Of a DNA stretch of 9,129 bases, positions 1 to 5,986 are shown one piece after another. Position 1 is the first letter of the stretch; the number at the start of each line of letters is the position of its first letter. A program made the position numbers and the translations under genes. The DNA lies in assembly GCA_018816625.1 (NCBI GenBank), contig JAHIVR010000073.1, positions 1 through 9,129 of the forward strand, given 5' to 3'. The notes below the pieces were generated by a model that searched no databases, was not told the origin of the DNA, and saw only the letters and a program-made list of their open reading frames with translations. The DNA is from Nanobdellota archaeon (lineage in GTDB: Archaea > Nanobdellota > Nanobdellia > Pacearchaeales > GW2011-AR1).

Positions 1-120
1 CCATCCATTGTTAGTTGAATCCCAAAGAAACTGTAACTCCCAATGTTGCCATTTACCCAAATCATCTACTGGTGTTCCGAAGGATGTTTTATTATAATAA
101 TCTGTTGAATCCTGGACTTG
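1..120 (-). pseudogene. Possible 5'-truncated gene remnant running off the left edge
   Basis: On the reverse strand, positions 120 down to 1 are open after a TAA at 123-121. The best protein-like part (about 81 to 1) reads FGTPVDDLGKWQHWELQFLW and continues DSTNNGW. The Trp-rich G-K-W-x-H-W-E pattern followed by N-N-G-W resembles the core strand of concanavalin-like polysaccharide lyases; this is recollection of a family pattern, not an alignment. No ATG lies in the frame (only a TTG at 60-58), and no coding continuation is visible on this strand upstream, where the Fic gene lies. It could be a gene cut by the arrival of the Fic operon, or a chance antisense frame. The + strand frame over the same bases has codon use unlike the Fic gene beyond it, which mildly favours the remnant reading. 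Confidence 0.25.
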
Positions 121-1091
121 TTAAATTTTTAAGTAAGGCTCTGCAGAAAAAAGAGATATCATCAAATGACATAAAATTGCATCCCTTAACATTAAGAAAA
201 TATGTGGACCAATTATATAAAAATGGTTTGCTTTTGATAATTTCTGAAAAGCCGCTAAGGGTTAAAGTTTTTTATAATACCTTACTGAATAATCTTTTAA
301 TTTATTTTGGATACAAGCATAAAGTTATAACTGAAGATACGACAAGTTATCTTGAAGAAATTGAAAAAGAGCTTACTAAGTTTAGAAGATTAAAAAGAGA
401 CAATGAAGTAAAATATCAACAGATAATTGATGATTTTGAAGTTTCATTTATTCATCATAGTTTATCATTAGAAGGAAATCCTATAACTCTTAATGAGACT
501 AAAAGGATTCTGAGAGATAAAATAATTCCGGCAAATCTTAGAAGTAAAGATATTGACGAGGTTAAAAATTATCAAAAGGCGTTCTTACAGATGTTAAAAG
601 ATAGCCAAGAGAAAAAACCCCTTACCTTGCAAACAATTTTAGATTATCATCATTTAGCTATGCAACATGACTTGGACATCGCTGGAAAGATAAGAAAAAT
701 AGAAGTTCATATTTCAGGAAATCCTAATTTTAAAATAACGAAAGCAGAGAATATCGAAAAAGAACTTGAAGAATTAATAAAGAGGTATGGCAATTTTATT
801 AAAAATGAGAAGACAGATCTTAAGGAGATTTTAGCTTTTGCGGTTTATTTTCATAATGAATTTCAACATATTCATCCTTTTGAAGATGGTAACAGCAGGA
901 CAACGCGAGTAATTACTTTCCATTTACTACAATCAAAAGGAATCCCAATATTGGATGTGCCCTATGGGTTGCTTGATGAATATGTGAGCTATACTAAAGG
1001 ATCAAGGACAAGAGAAGATCAAAAGCTTTTTTCAAATCTGCAAAAAATTATACTTTACAATTTAAAGAAAATAAATGAGAGGTTAAGCTAG
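84..1091 (+). CDS. Fic family protein (AMP-transferase type) with N-terminal winged helix
   Basis: Fic-domain enzymes usually transfer AMP from ATP to a Ser, Thr or Tyr hydroxyl of a target protein. The catalytic loop is HPFEDGNSRTTR (residues 264-275 counted from the ATG at 84), with the catalytic His264; Ser replaces the usual second Gly of GNGR. An N-terminal inhibitory helix carries the S-x-x-x-E-G motif (S126, E130, G131), marking a self-inhibited class II-like Fic. The substrate flap is AGKIRKIEVHISG (200-212). Residues about 1-77 look like a winged helix-turn-helix, so DNA binding is possible. The frame is open from a TTG at 15, just after a TAG, but codons 15-83 are unusually GC-rich. 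A GGTG lies 9 nt before the ATG at 84, so I prefer that start; the family call does not depend on it. The gene leads an operon: the next start is 1 nt past its stop. The target protein cannot be read from the sequence. Confidence 0.9.
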   Translation: MFYYNNLLNPGLVKFLSKALQKKEISSNDIKLHPLTLRKYVDQLYKNGLLLIISEKPLRVKVFYNTLLNNLLIYFGYKHKVITEDTTSYLEEIEKELTKFRRLKRDNEVKYQQIIDDFEVSFIHHSLSLEGNPITLNETKRILRDKIIPANLRSKDIDEVKNYQKAFLQMLKDSQEKKPLTLQTILDYHHLAMQHDLDIAGKIRKIEVHISGNPNFKITKAENIEKELEELIKRYGNFIKNEKTDLKEILAFAVYFHNEFQHIHPFEDGNSRTTRVITFHLLQSKGIPILDVPYGLLDEYVSYTKGSRTREDQKLFSNLQKIILYNLKKINERLS

Positions 1092-1092
1092 T

Positions 1093-1356
1093 ATGATAAA
1101 AAAACTTAAAGGAGCAGATAAACTCTTGAATTTGAAGGAAATTGAAATTCTAGATCCAGATAGCCAAAGTAGTTCTTCTTGTTCAGGAAGGGTTAATTTT
1201 AATATTGAGTGTGAAACTGAAAAAGGCTATTGTGAGGATCCTGATTTTACAGGAAAGATGGAGGTCTTAGAATCAAAAAAAGATGATAAAGAACCTAACG
1301 TCTATATCTTGAAAATTAAATTTGTTCCTGGCAAAGAGGAGGATGAACAAGAATGA
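1093..1356 (+). CDS. Unrecognised 87-residue protein in the Fic operon
   Basis: I do not recognise this family. It is a small soluble protein with a basic start (MIKKLKGADKL), a Ser-rich turn (SSSSCSG, about 27-33) and three Cys within about 20 residues (C30, C39, C47). An acidic, Lys-rich C-terminal half ends in EEDEQE. There is no signal peptide or membrane segment. The start is well set: a GAGAGGT Shine-Dalgarno (1077-1083) lies 9 nt ahead and the ATG follows the Fic stop by 1 nt. Its stop overlaps the next start as ATGA (1353-1356), so translational coupling to the phosphoesterase is likely. The tight packing suggests a joint role with the Fic protein or the phosphoesterase, possibly as partner or target, but nothing in the residues shows which. 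Confidence 0.75.
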   Translation: MIKKLKGADKLLNLKEIEILDPDSQSSSSCSGRVNFNIECETEKGYCEDPDFTGKMEVLESKKDDKEPNVYILKIKFVPGKEEDEQE

Positions 1357-1811
1357 AAATCTTCATAACGGCAGATCATCACTTCCATCACAAGAATATA
1401 ATTGAGTATTGCAAAAGACCATTTAAGACAGTTGAGGAGATGGACAAAACAATGATTGAAAAGTGGAATAAGAAAGTTGGGAAAGATGATTTAGTTATTC
1501 ATCTTGGAGATTTTGCACTAGGAACAAAAGAGCAAGTTAAGGAAACAAGAGAAAAACTTAATGGAACAATTATTTTAATAAAAGGAAATCATGATAAGGT
1601 TATCAAAGAGTTTATTATTGTTAATGATTTACTAAGAATTGGAGATCTTGTTTTTAGTCACAGACCAATTCCAAAAAAGGAAATTTCTAAAGACTGCATT
1701 AATGTTCATGGACATATTCATGAAAAGGAAAGCTTTGAAGGAATAAATGTAAGTGTTGAGCAGACAAATTATGGGCCTGTTGAGTTGAAGGAGTTGGAAA
1801 GGGAGATTTAA
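1353..1811 (+). CDS. Small calcineurin-like metallophosphoesterase
   Basis: A 152-residue single-domain phosphoesterase of the compact calcineurin-like superfamily, which uses two metal ions to hydrolyse phosphoester bonds. Metal-site motifs appear in order: D-x-H (D8, H10) in ITADHHFHHKNII, G-D-F (D53) in IHLGDFALG, G-N-H-D (N79, H80) in LIKGNHDKV, F-S-H (H103), and the closing H-G-H-I-H (H119, H121). The full set is present and the length is normal, so it is probably active. The KRPFKTVEEMDKTMIEKWN stretch (21-39) is typical of the family subgroup with D-x-H-F-x-H-x-N-I-I at its start. A strong GAGGAGG Shine-Dalgarno (1336-1342) precedes the ATG, which overlaps the previous stop. Substrate is unknown. 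Being downstream of a Fic enzyme, a role in removing nucleotidyl groups or in nucleotide turnover is conceivable, but that is inference only. Confidence 0.9.
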   Translation: MKIFITADHHFHHKNIIEYCKRPFKTVEEMDKTMIEKWNKKVGKDDLVIHLGDFALGTKEQVKETREKLNGTIILIKGNHDKVIKEFIIVNDLLRIGDLVFSHRPIPKKEISKDCINVHGHIHEKESFEGINVSVEQTNYGPVELKELEREI

Positions 1812-1816
1812 TAATT

Positions 1817-2050
1817 ATGTCTGCAAATAATTCTATTTCATCAGGATGGGTCTTGGCTCATGAGCTGGGTCATGTTTTATCTGCAAAAATTGAGTGTTGG
1901 AAGTATAACTTAATGAAAGAATATTCAAGAGAATGTTATAATGGGGCAAATTGGTTTGTGCATGATTACATAAGGGATTTACAACCAGATTATTTAAGAC
2001 AGGATCAGGTTAATGCTATTGTTGAATCTATTCAGAATAGATTTTCATAA
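1817..2050 (+). CDS. Short HELGH metallopeptidase-like protein, probably an N-terminally truncated remnant
   Basis: A 77-residue frame with a zinc-peptidase helix AHELGHVLSA (H15, E16, H19). It is followed by YNLM (30-33), which resembles the Met-turn of metzincins, and a C-terminal helix with the L-x-x-x-Q-x-x-x-I pattern seen at the end of small archaeal matrixin-like proteases. The HExxH begins only 14 residues from the start, so the upstream half of a normal catalytic domain is missing. The usual third metzincin ligand six residues after HELGH is not a His (the segment reads VLSAKIECW). It is probably inactive or a decayed piece, unless it works as a mini-protein. The start sits 5 nt after the phosphoesterase stop, with GGGAG at 1801-1805 as a weak ribosome site. 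The C-terminus looks intact. Confidence 0.6.
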   Translation: MSANNSISSGWVLAHELGHVLSAKIECWKYNLMKEYSRECYNGANWFVHDYIRDLQPDYLRQDQVNAIVESIQNRFS

Positions 2051-2078
2051 ATTAAAGAGAGGGTTTTAGATTAAGAAG

Positions 2079-2090
2079 TTTTTTATAATC
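2079..2090 (+). promoter_or_regulatory. Archaeal TATA-type promoter for the two-pass membrane protein
   Basis: The string TTTTTATAATC ends 20 nt before the ATG at 2110, placing the predicted transcription start at or next to the start codon, as in leaderless archaeal mRNAs. The identical 11-mer lies at almost the same distance before the gene at 4898. No Shine-Dalgarno sequence is seen before 2110, which fits a leaderless message. Confidence 0.6.
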
Positions 2091-2109
2091 AGCTCTTATT
2101 AAATTAATT

Positions 2110-2796
2110 ATGGGAATAATAAGAAAATCAAAGGAAGTTTATAATAAACATGCAAAGTTAGTTAGGTTTTTGATTATCCTATCTATTGCTTTATGTCTCA
2201 ATTTTACAATATTTAAAAGTCCAAAAATTCCTTCAGATTATTTAGAGAAAATTGAGGAAAGTGAGAATTTAACTTATTTGAATCTTGAGAACCAAGGTTA
2301 TTTTGATCTTTCAGAAGAGGAAATAAATACTGGAAATTTAAATTCTGTTCTATGGAAATTGATCTCAAAAAGAGCAGGAAGAGACAAGATTTGTTTTGAG
2401 GAAAAGGGATCATATGTCCAATATCCAAATAGGAAAGATTATGAAGGTTTTACTTCTTTAGTGAGCTATAATCAAGGACAATTTTTTGAGGTAGAAAAAA
2501 AGAAATGTTTTGATATTCCTAAAACAGAGCAGAAGATAACATTTAATTGGATTTTTAATGTGAGTTTTGATTTAAATATTAGTGAACTGGAGGAGAGAAG
2601 AATATATCTTAATGAAACTGCTTATATGAAAGAATTTGGAACAATTTCATTTCACCCAAACACAGAAACTTATCTTAAACCTAATTTGAAAAGTGAGGTT
2701 TTGAAGTTTATTCTTGTCTTTTTTTCAACAGGAGCTCTACTTTGGGCCTTTTCAAGAACTATCCAAATCATTCTTTATGGTTGGTTTAAACACTAA
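2110..2796 (+). CDS. Two-pass membrane protein with a 160-residue external domain, function unknown
   Basis: A 228-residue protein that I do not recognise. The N-terminus is basic (KSKEVYNKHAK) and is followed by a membrane helix at about 18-36; a second helix spans about 197-222, ending in a short tail GWFKH. By the positive-inside rule both ends face the cytoplasm and residues 37-196 are outside. The external part has two Cys (C95, C133) able to form a disulfide and four N-x-S/T sequons (N53, N150, N156, N168), compatible with archaeal N-glycosylation though not proof. There is no catalytic motif. It has its own TATA element and stands alone between the Fic operon and the RHH promoter region. 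A surface or sensor role is possible, but nothing shows it. Confidence 0.75.
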   Translation: MGIIRKSKEVYNKHAKLVRFLIILSIALCLNFTIFKSPKIPSDYLEKIEESENLTYLNLENQGYFDLSEEEINTGNLNSVLWKLISKRAGRDKICFEEKGSYVQYPNRKDYEGFTSLVSYNQGQFFEVEKKKCFDIPKTEQKITFNWIFNVSFDLNISELEERRIYLNETAYMKEFGTISFHPNTETYLKPNLKSEVLKFILVFFSTGALLWAFSRTIQIILYGWFKH

Positions 2797-2825
2797 AAAG
2801 AAAAAATAACCCTCGTTTCTTATGG

Positions 2826-2841
2826 AGACTACATGTAGTCT
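2826..2841. promoter_or_regulatory. Perfect 16-bp palindrome upstream of the RHH promoter
   Basis: AGACTACATGTAGTCT is a perfect inverted repeat. Its right half (TGTAGTC) is also the start of the upstream 18-bp direct repeat. A second TGTAGTC half-site occurs at 2876-2882, next to the start codon of the RHH gene. The symmetry is what a dimeric ribbon-helix-helix protein would bind, and the position upstream of the BRE/TATA fits an operator. Binding is inferred from position and symmetry only. Confidence 0.5.
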
Positions 2842-2851
2842 ATTGTATTAC
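2834..2851 (+). repeat. Operator-like direct repeat, copy 1
   Basis: TGTAGTCTATTGTATTAC matches the copy at 2876-2893 at 16 of 18 positions. The two copies start 42 bp apart, which is four turns of B-DNA, so they lie on the same face of the helix. They bracket the TATA element at 2864-2873. The pair most likely forms the binding region of the adjacent RHH regulator. Confidence 0.6.
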
Positions 2852-2857
2852 ACCAAT

Positions 2858-2873
2858 AGAAAACTTTAAATAC
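2858..2873 (+). promoter_or_regulatory. BRE/TATA promoter of the RHH-ATPase operon
   Basis: AGAAAACTTTAAATAC reads as a purine-rich BRE followed by a TATA box whose centre is about 27 nt before the ATG at 2895. There is no Shine-Dalgarno sequence, so a leaderless transcript is expected. Operator-like repeats lie on both sides of the element, so bound regulator could block access of TBP/TFB and of polymerase. Confidence 0.6.
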
Positions 2874-2875
2874 AT

Positions 2876-2893
2876 TGTAGTCGTTTGTATTAC
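2876..2893 (+). repeat. Operator-like direct repeat, copy 2, abutting the start codon
   Basis: TGTAGTCGTTTGTATTAC is the second copy, ending 1 nt before the ATG at 2895 and covering the expected transcription start. Together with TACA just upstream (2871-2874) it makes an imperfect TACA-T-TGTA inverted repeat. A protein bound here would cover the initiation site. Confidence 0.6.
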
Positions 2894-2894
2894 T

Positions 2895-3236
2895 ATGAAA
2901 AAGAATCCAACATCTGTTAGATTAACTGAAGGAAATGAATCTAAACTTAAAGCAATTTCTAAAAGAGATGGCATCACTATAAGTCAATCAATCAATAAGA
3001 TTATAGATTCCTTTTCTGCTGAAAGAGAAGATAAACTCCTTCCAAGTTCTGGAATTAACGAATTAATGAAAAGGTTAGACACTATAGAGAAAGAACTTTC
3101 TTTGCAAAGGCAGAGGATAAATATCTTTAAGAACCAAGTTGACTTTATAGTAAAGTCTCAAAATGGAAAATTCAAGTCAGATAAATATTCAGGAGTTAAT
3201 AAATCAAAACAATCCTTGGCGGAATACTCAAAATAA
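2895..3236 (+). CDS. Ribbon-helix-helix DNA-binding protein with coiled-coil tail
   Basis: A 113-residue CopG/Arc-like regulator. Residues about 5-45 fit the fold: a beta strand TSVRLTE, a helix around NESKLKAISKRDG, then the turn and second helix TISQSINKIIDSF. RHH proteins dimerise through the strand and insert it into the DNA major groove. Residues about 55-92 (INELMKRLDTIEKELSLQRQ and on) have a heptad-like pattern that suggests a coiled coil for higher-order assembly, which would suit binding to two spaced operators. A polar tail follows. Autoregulation is likely given the repeats around its promoter. The last 24 codons are overlapped in another frame by the ATPase gene. It may act as a repressor of the pair or as an antitoxin-like partner; the second option is speculation. 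Confidence 0.8.
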   Translation: MKKNPTSVRLTEGNESKLKAISKRDGITISQSINKIIDSFSAEREDKLLPSSGINELMKRLDTIEKELSLQRQRINIFKNQVDFIVKSQNGKFKSDKYSGVNKSKQSLAEYSK

Positions 3237-4857
3237 GGATTGGGCAGTTAAAGACGGATCTCTTAGTGAATTAAAAAAAGCAGAATCAGAAGGGTTATTT
3301 TCTCCCCCAAAATTTTCTTATTATTTAAGAAAGGAATTTTTTAACAAACTCTTTATAGAGCGTGATGAAACATCTGGAGTTTTGATAATAAGAGGCCCAA
3401 GAAGAATTGGGAAAACTTCAACTTTAAAGTATATTATTGATGAAATGATTTCAGAAGGATATTCCCCAGACTCTTTTTTATATCTTTCTTTAGATTTAGA
3501 TGAGTTTTTTGTAGAAATAAATAAGAAGAGAAGATTAAGAGAGTTGCTTACGCAAATAATTTCTAATTATAAGAAACCAAATGTACCTTTGATTCTTATT
3601 TTGGATGAGGTTACTTTTTACAAGGGTTGGGCAAGGGTTTTGAAGAATCTTGTTGATGGAGGTGTTGTTAGTGGAGGTATTGGGATTATTGCCACCGGAA
3701 GTTATTCTTTGGACTTGGGAAGTGCTAAAAGAGAGCTTTCTGGAAGATTTGGAAAATTAGGAGAATCTTGTGGGGCAGATCTTTTGTTTTCTCCACGTAG
3801 ATTTATTGAAGTAGCAGAATCTGTTTTGGGAGATTCATCTAATTTTAGATCTTTTTTGTCTAAAAAACTTGGAGCTTTTCCTAAAAGAACTGGAATAATA
3901 GAATTTTTAGCAGGTTTCCAAGGAGAATCTGAAGATCTATCTTTTGGATATACACAGAGCATAAATTACTTATTAGAGAAATATTATGAAGATCTTCATC
4001 AATTACTTTTTGATAATTATTTTTATGCCGGGGGTTATCCTAGAAAAATTTATCAGACAATTCTTTCTACAAAAGAGGGGAATATTAATGTTCCTGATGC
4101 GAGATATGTTGAAGATATATATAATCTTCTTGTAAGTGATGCTCAAAAGTTTAATTTGAAACCTAAAATAGTTGAGCAGATTCTTGCAAAAATACAAAAG
4201 CCATCCTTTAGAGTTGGAGGTGACTTAAAATTATTTCGTAATCTTGGAGGGAATTTTCATTTAACAATGGATGAATGTAATAAATATATTGAATATTTAA
4301 CTTCTTCTGGATTATTTTCTTTACTTCCTTGTGTAGATAACCCTTCCCAGATAGATCATAAAACTAAATTTGTTAATCCTAAAAATTCCAGATATAAATT
4401 TGTAGTAAATGACCCTGCGGTCTTTTTTTCTATCTATTTTTGTTCTAGAGGGATTAGAAATATTTTTCAAAGGGCCAATAAATTATTGCAAGAAGATTCT
4501 TCTGTAGCTGAGTTTTTATTTGAATCTTTGATAATATCTCATCTCCATCATCACTCTGTTTTAAAGAGTCAAAGGACGGACAATATTTCTTTTATTTTGG
4601 ATTCAAAAGATGATAAGGAAGGCCATGAACTTTTAGATGTTTTTCTTTGGTATCTTAATTTTAAGGAAGAGTTTGTTTTGGTTCCAGTCGAGGTTAAGTT
4701 TGGTAATGTAGATATTTCTCAAATCAAAGAGAGAGCTAAAATTTTGAAGGAAGATTATGGTTTCAAGAGATTAATTGTTGTCACAAACAAAAAAGAATTT
4801 GAAATTCAAGAGGATTATGTCTTAATTCCTGCAGAGATTTTTCTTTTGTTTTTTTAA
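3163..4857 (+). CDS. AAA_14/DUF4143-type archaeal ATPase
   Basis: A 564-residue P-loop ATPase. The N-terminal ELINQNNPW segment (11-19) is typical of this archaeal family. Walker A is GPRRIGKTS (78-86), Walker B is LILILDE (143-149; D148, E149), and a sensor-like ATGSYS follows (177-182). A middle region carries winged-helix-like features. The C-terminal part has the DUF4143 restriction-endonuclease-like pattern: E454 in FLFESLI, D492 in LLDVFLW, and E510-x-K512 in VEVKFG. Cellular role is unknown for most members; they are common in archaea and often variable between strains. The ATG at 3163 lies 74 nt inside the RHH gene; the next in-frame ATG falls after Walker A, so this start is needed. 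No Shine-Dalgarno is seen, so expression probably depends on the RHH transcript. Confidence 0.88.
   Translation: MENSSQINIQELINQNNPWRNTQNKDWAVKDGSLSELKKAESEGLFSPPKFSYYLRKEFFNKLFIERDETSGVLIIRGPRRIGKTSTLKYIIDEMISEGYSPDSFLYLSLDLDEFFVEINKKRRLRELLTQIISNYKKPNVPLILILDEVTFYKGWARVLKNLVDGGVVSGGIGIIATGSYSLDLGSAKRELSGRFGKLGESCGADLLFSPRRFIEVAESVLGDSSNFRSFLSKKLGAFPKRTGIIEFLAGFQGESEDLSFGYTQSINYLLEKYYEDLHQLLFDNYFYAGGYPRKIYQTILSTKEGNINVPDARYVEDIYNLLVSDAQKFNLKPKIVEQILAKIQKPSFRVGGDLKLFRNLGGNFHLTMDECNKYIEYLTSSGLFSLLPCVDNPSQIDHKTKFVNPKNSRYKFVVNDPAVFFSIYFCSRGIRNIFQRANKLLQEDSSVAEFLFESLIISHLHHHSVLKSQRTDNISFILDSKDDKEGHELLDVFLWYLNFKEEFVLVPVEVKFGNVDISQIKERAKILKEDYGFKRLIVVTNKKEFEIQEDYVLIPAEIFLLFF
4838..4856 (+). terminator. 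Oligo-T tract at the end of the ATPase gene
   Basis: The last codons of the ATPase gene and its stop lie in a T-rich run (TTTTTCTTTTGTTTTTTT) without a hairpin. Archaeal RNA polymerase terminates at such oligo-T runs on the non-template strand. The tract also separates this operon from the next promoter, whose TATA begins about 13 nt later. Confidence 0.4.
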
Positions 4858-4868
4858 TCAAACAAATC

Positions 4869-4879
4869 TTTTTATAATC
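4869..4879 (+). promoter_or_regulatory. Archaeal TATA-type promoter for the zinc-protein pair
   Basis: TTTTTATAATC, identical to the element at 2080-2090, ends 19 nt before the ATG at 4898. The spacing suggests a leaderless transcript covering the two genes 4898-5365 and 5352-5948. Confidence 0.6.
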
Positions 4880-4897
4880 TATTTTTATTAATCTATC

Positions 4898-5365
4898 ATG
4901 GCAGAAGAAAAAATGATAGATGTGAAATGTAGTGTTTGCAGCAAAGATATGCAGATGCCAGCTTCATTTGTTGAGAAAGGCAAGGAGAAAGGAATTGATG
5001 CTATGAATATGCCACATATATGCTCTGATTGCACAGACAAAGTTGGTGATGAGTTAGGTGGTGAAAAGATGAAGGGATTTATGGAAGAAGTTAATATGCA
5101 GATGGAAAAAATGGGGAAGAACAATGAAATAGCTGAGGAGTTGGCCGAAGAAATAACAAATGCTAATGTTGGATCTTTATTGGATGAGTTGGAGGGTGAG
5201 GATGCTTCTGAAGAAGACAAAATTAAGGAGGGTTTTTATAGGGGAGTTTGGATGACTTTGTTTTTGATAGCTAATAATCATGAGCCTGGCTTTTTAGACA
5301 AAGAAGTTGAAGCTATTAAGGATTTTCAGGAAAAGATGAAGGAGAGAGAAAATGGGAATGCCTAA
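4898..5365 (+). CDS. Four-cysteine zinc-binding protein, function unknown
   Basis: A 155-residue acidic protein that I cannot assign to a family. The N-terminal 50 residues form a likely zinc-binding knuckle pair: C11-x-x-C14 in CSVCSKD and C42-x-x-C45 in HICSDCTDK, with His40 close by. The middle (about 50-110) is rich in Met, Glu and Lys and looks helical (MKGFMEEVNMQMEKMGKNN). The C-terminal part contains FYRGVWMTLFLIANNHEPGF, hydrophobic but too broken for a clear membrane span. The start follows a TATA element with leaderless spacing. The next gene overlaps by 14 nt, so the two are probably made together and may act together. The CxxC pairs suggest nucleic-acid or protein binding, but no target is indicated. 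Confidence 0.7.
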   Translation: MAEEKMIDVKCSVCSKDMQMPASFVEKGKEKGIDAMNMPHICSDCTDKVGDELGGEKMKGFMEEVNMQMEKMGKNNEIAEELAEEITNANVGSLLDELEGEDASEEDKIKEGFYRGVWMTLFLIANNHEPGFLDKEVEAIKDFQEKMKERENGNA

Positions 5366-5948
5366 AGTTGATTTTGATGCAATGTACGCAGAAATAGAAA
5401 AAACAGATCCTACAGCAATGACTGGGTATGGAATAGCTATGAATGAAAAGACAGTTAAGATTATGCAAAAGCATGGTTATTTGCAAAAAGAAGAAAACAG
5501 GAAAGAGGCCATTCAGAGTAATAAGGAATTGCTAAAGAAATTCAAGAAATTTTTAGAAGGAAGGAAAAATAAGGATAGGATTTATTCTGATATTAATTGG
5601 TATTCTAGATGTAATGAGTGGTCTGGACATGTTTTGAAGTTTGATGATATGGATGAAGAGCATTTTAATTATATTCTATTTAACAGAGCAATAAGAAAAG
5701 TTATGGGAATGAGTGTTAAGGATTATCTAGGAGTTATGGATTCTCTTGCTATTTTTGGAGAGTTTTTAAAACAAGAAGGTTCAGAGAATGCTGAAGTATT
5801 TTTAAAAGTTGCTAGTCAAAAAGATAAAATGAAAGAAAGATTAAGTGAACATGAAAAGTTAGGTGATCTTTGTGAGGAAGGGAAAATAAGCGAAGAAGAA
5901 TTTGGTGAAAAATCAGAAGAGTTGTTTGGGTATGGTTATATGGAATAA
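5352..5948 (+). CDS. Unrecognised 198-residue helical protein, paired with the zinc protein
   Basis: I do not recognise this protein. It appears soluble and mostly helical, with a Lys-rich middle (LLKKFKKFLEGRKNKDR, 60-76), a Trp/Cys segment INWYSRCNEWSGHVLKFDD (81-99) and an acidic C-terminus with Lys (KISEEEFGEKSEELFGYGYME). There is no signal peptide, membrane helix or catalytic motif. The start at 5352 has a GGAGAG Shine-Dalgarno (5341-5346) with 5-nt spacing; a second in-frame ATG follows at 5358. The gene overlaps the zinc-protein gene by 14 nt, a sign of translational coupling. It ends 38 nt before the start of the nuclease-transposase gene, but a TATA-like element in the gap suggests separate transcription. 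Confidence 0.7.
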   Translation: MGMPKVDFDAMYAEIEKTDPTAMTGYGIAMNEKTVKIMQKHGYLQKEENRKEAIQSNKELLKKFKKFLEGRKNKDRIYSDINWYSRCNEWSGHVLKFDDMDEEHFNYILFNRAIRKVMGMSVKDYLGVMDSLAIFGEFLKQEGSENAEVFLKVASQKDKMKERLSEHEKLGDLCEEGKISEEEFGEKSEELFGYGYME

Positions 5949-5958
5949 TAAGAAAAAC

Positions 5959-5971
5959 AATTATACTTTTA
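5959..5971 (+). promoter_or_regulatory. TATA-like element before the nuclease-transposase gene
   Basis: AATTATACTTTTA preceded by an A-rich stretch (AAGAAAAAC) resembles a BRE/TATA pair. Its centre is about 23 nt before the ATG at 5987, compatible with leaderless transcription from that codon and less so from the ATG at 5972. No Shine-Dalgarno with good spacing is present; the GGGG just before 5987 is too close. Confidence 0.4.
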
Positions 5972-5986
5972 ATGCTTCTATGGGGT

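Noticed and set aside
2..97. Forward-strand open frame ending at 97 as the tail of an upstream gene
   Set aside because: Its Cys/Ser-rich translation does not look like a protein C-terminus, and the reverse strand over the same bases is more protein-like.
2213..2428. Reverse-strand open frame of 71 codons
   Set aside because: It lies fully inside the membrane-protein gene on the other strand, has no promoter or ribosome site, and its composition looks like a mirror of the + strand codons.
3702..4197. Two reverse-strand open frames (3702-3962 and 4003-4197)
   Set aside because: Both are antisense to the well-supported ATPase gene, which has family motifs on either side of them; neither shows a recognisable domain.
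4888..5220. Reverse-strand 110-codon frame
   Set aside because: It is antisense to the zinc-protein gene, is Ser/Pro/Ile-rich as expected from the complement of Glu/Asp/Lys-rich codons, and extends across the TATA and start of the + strand gene.
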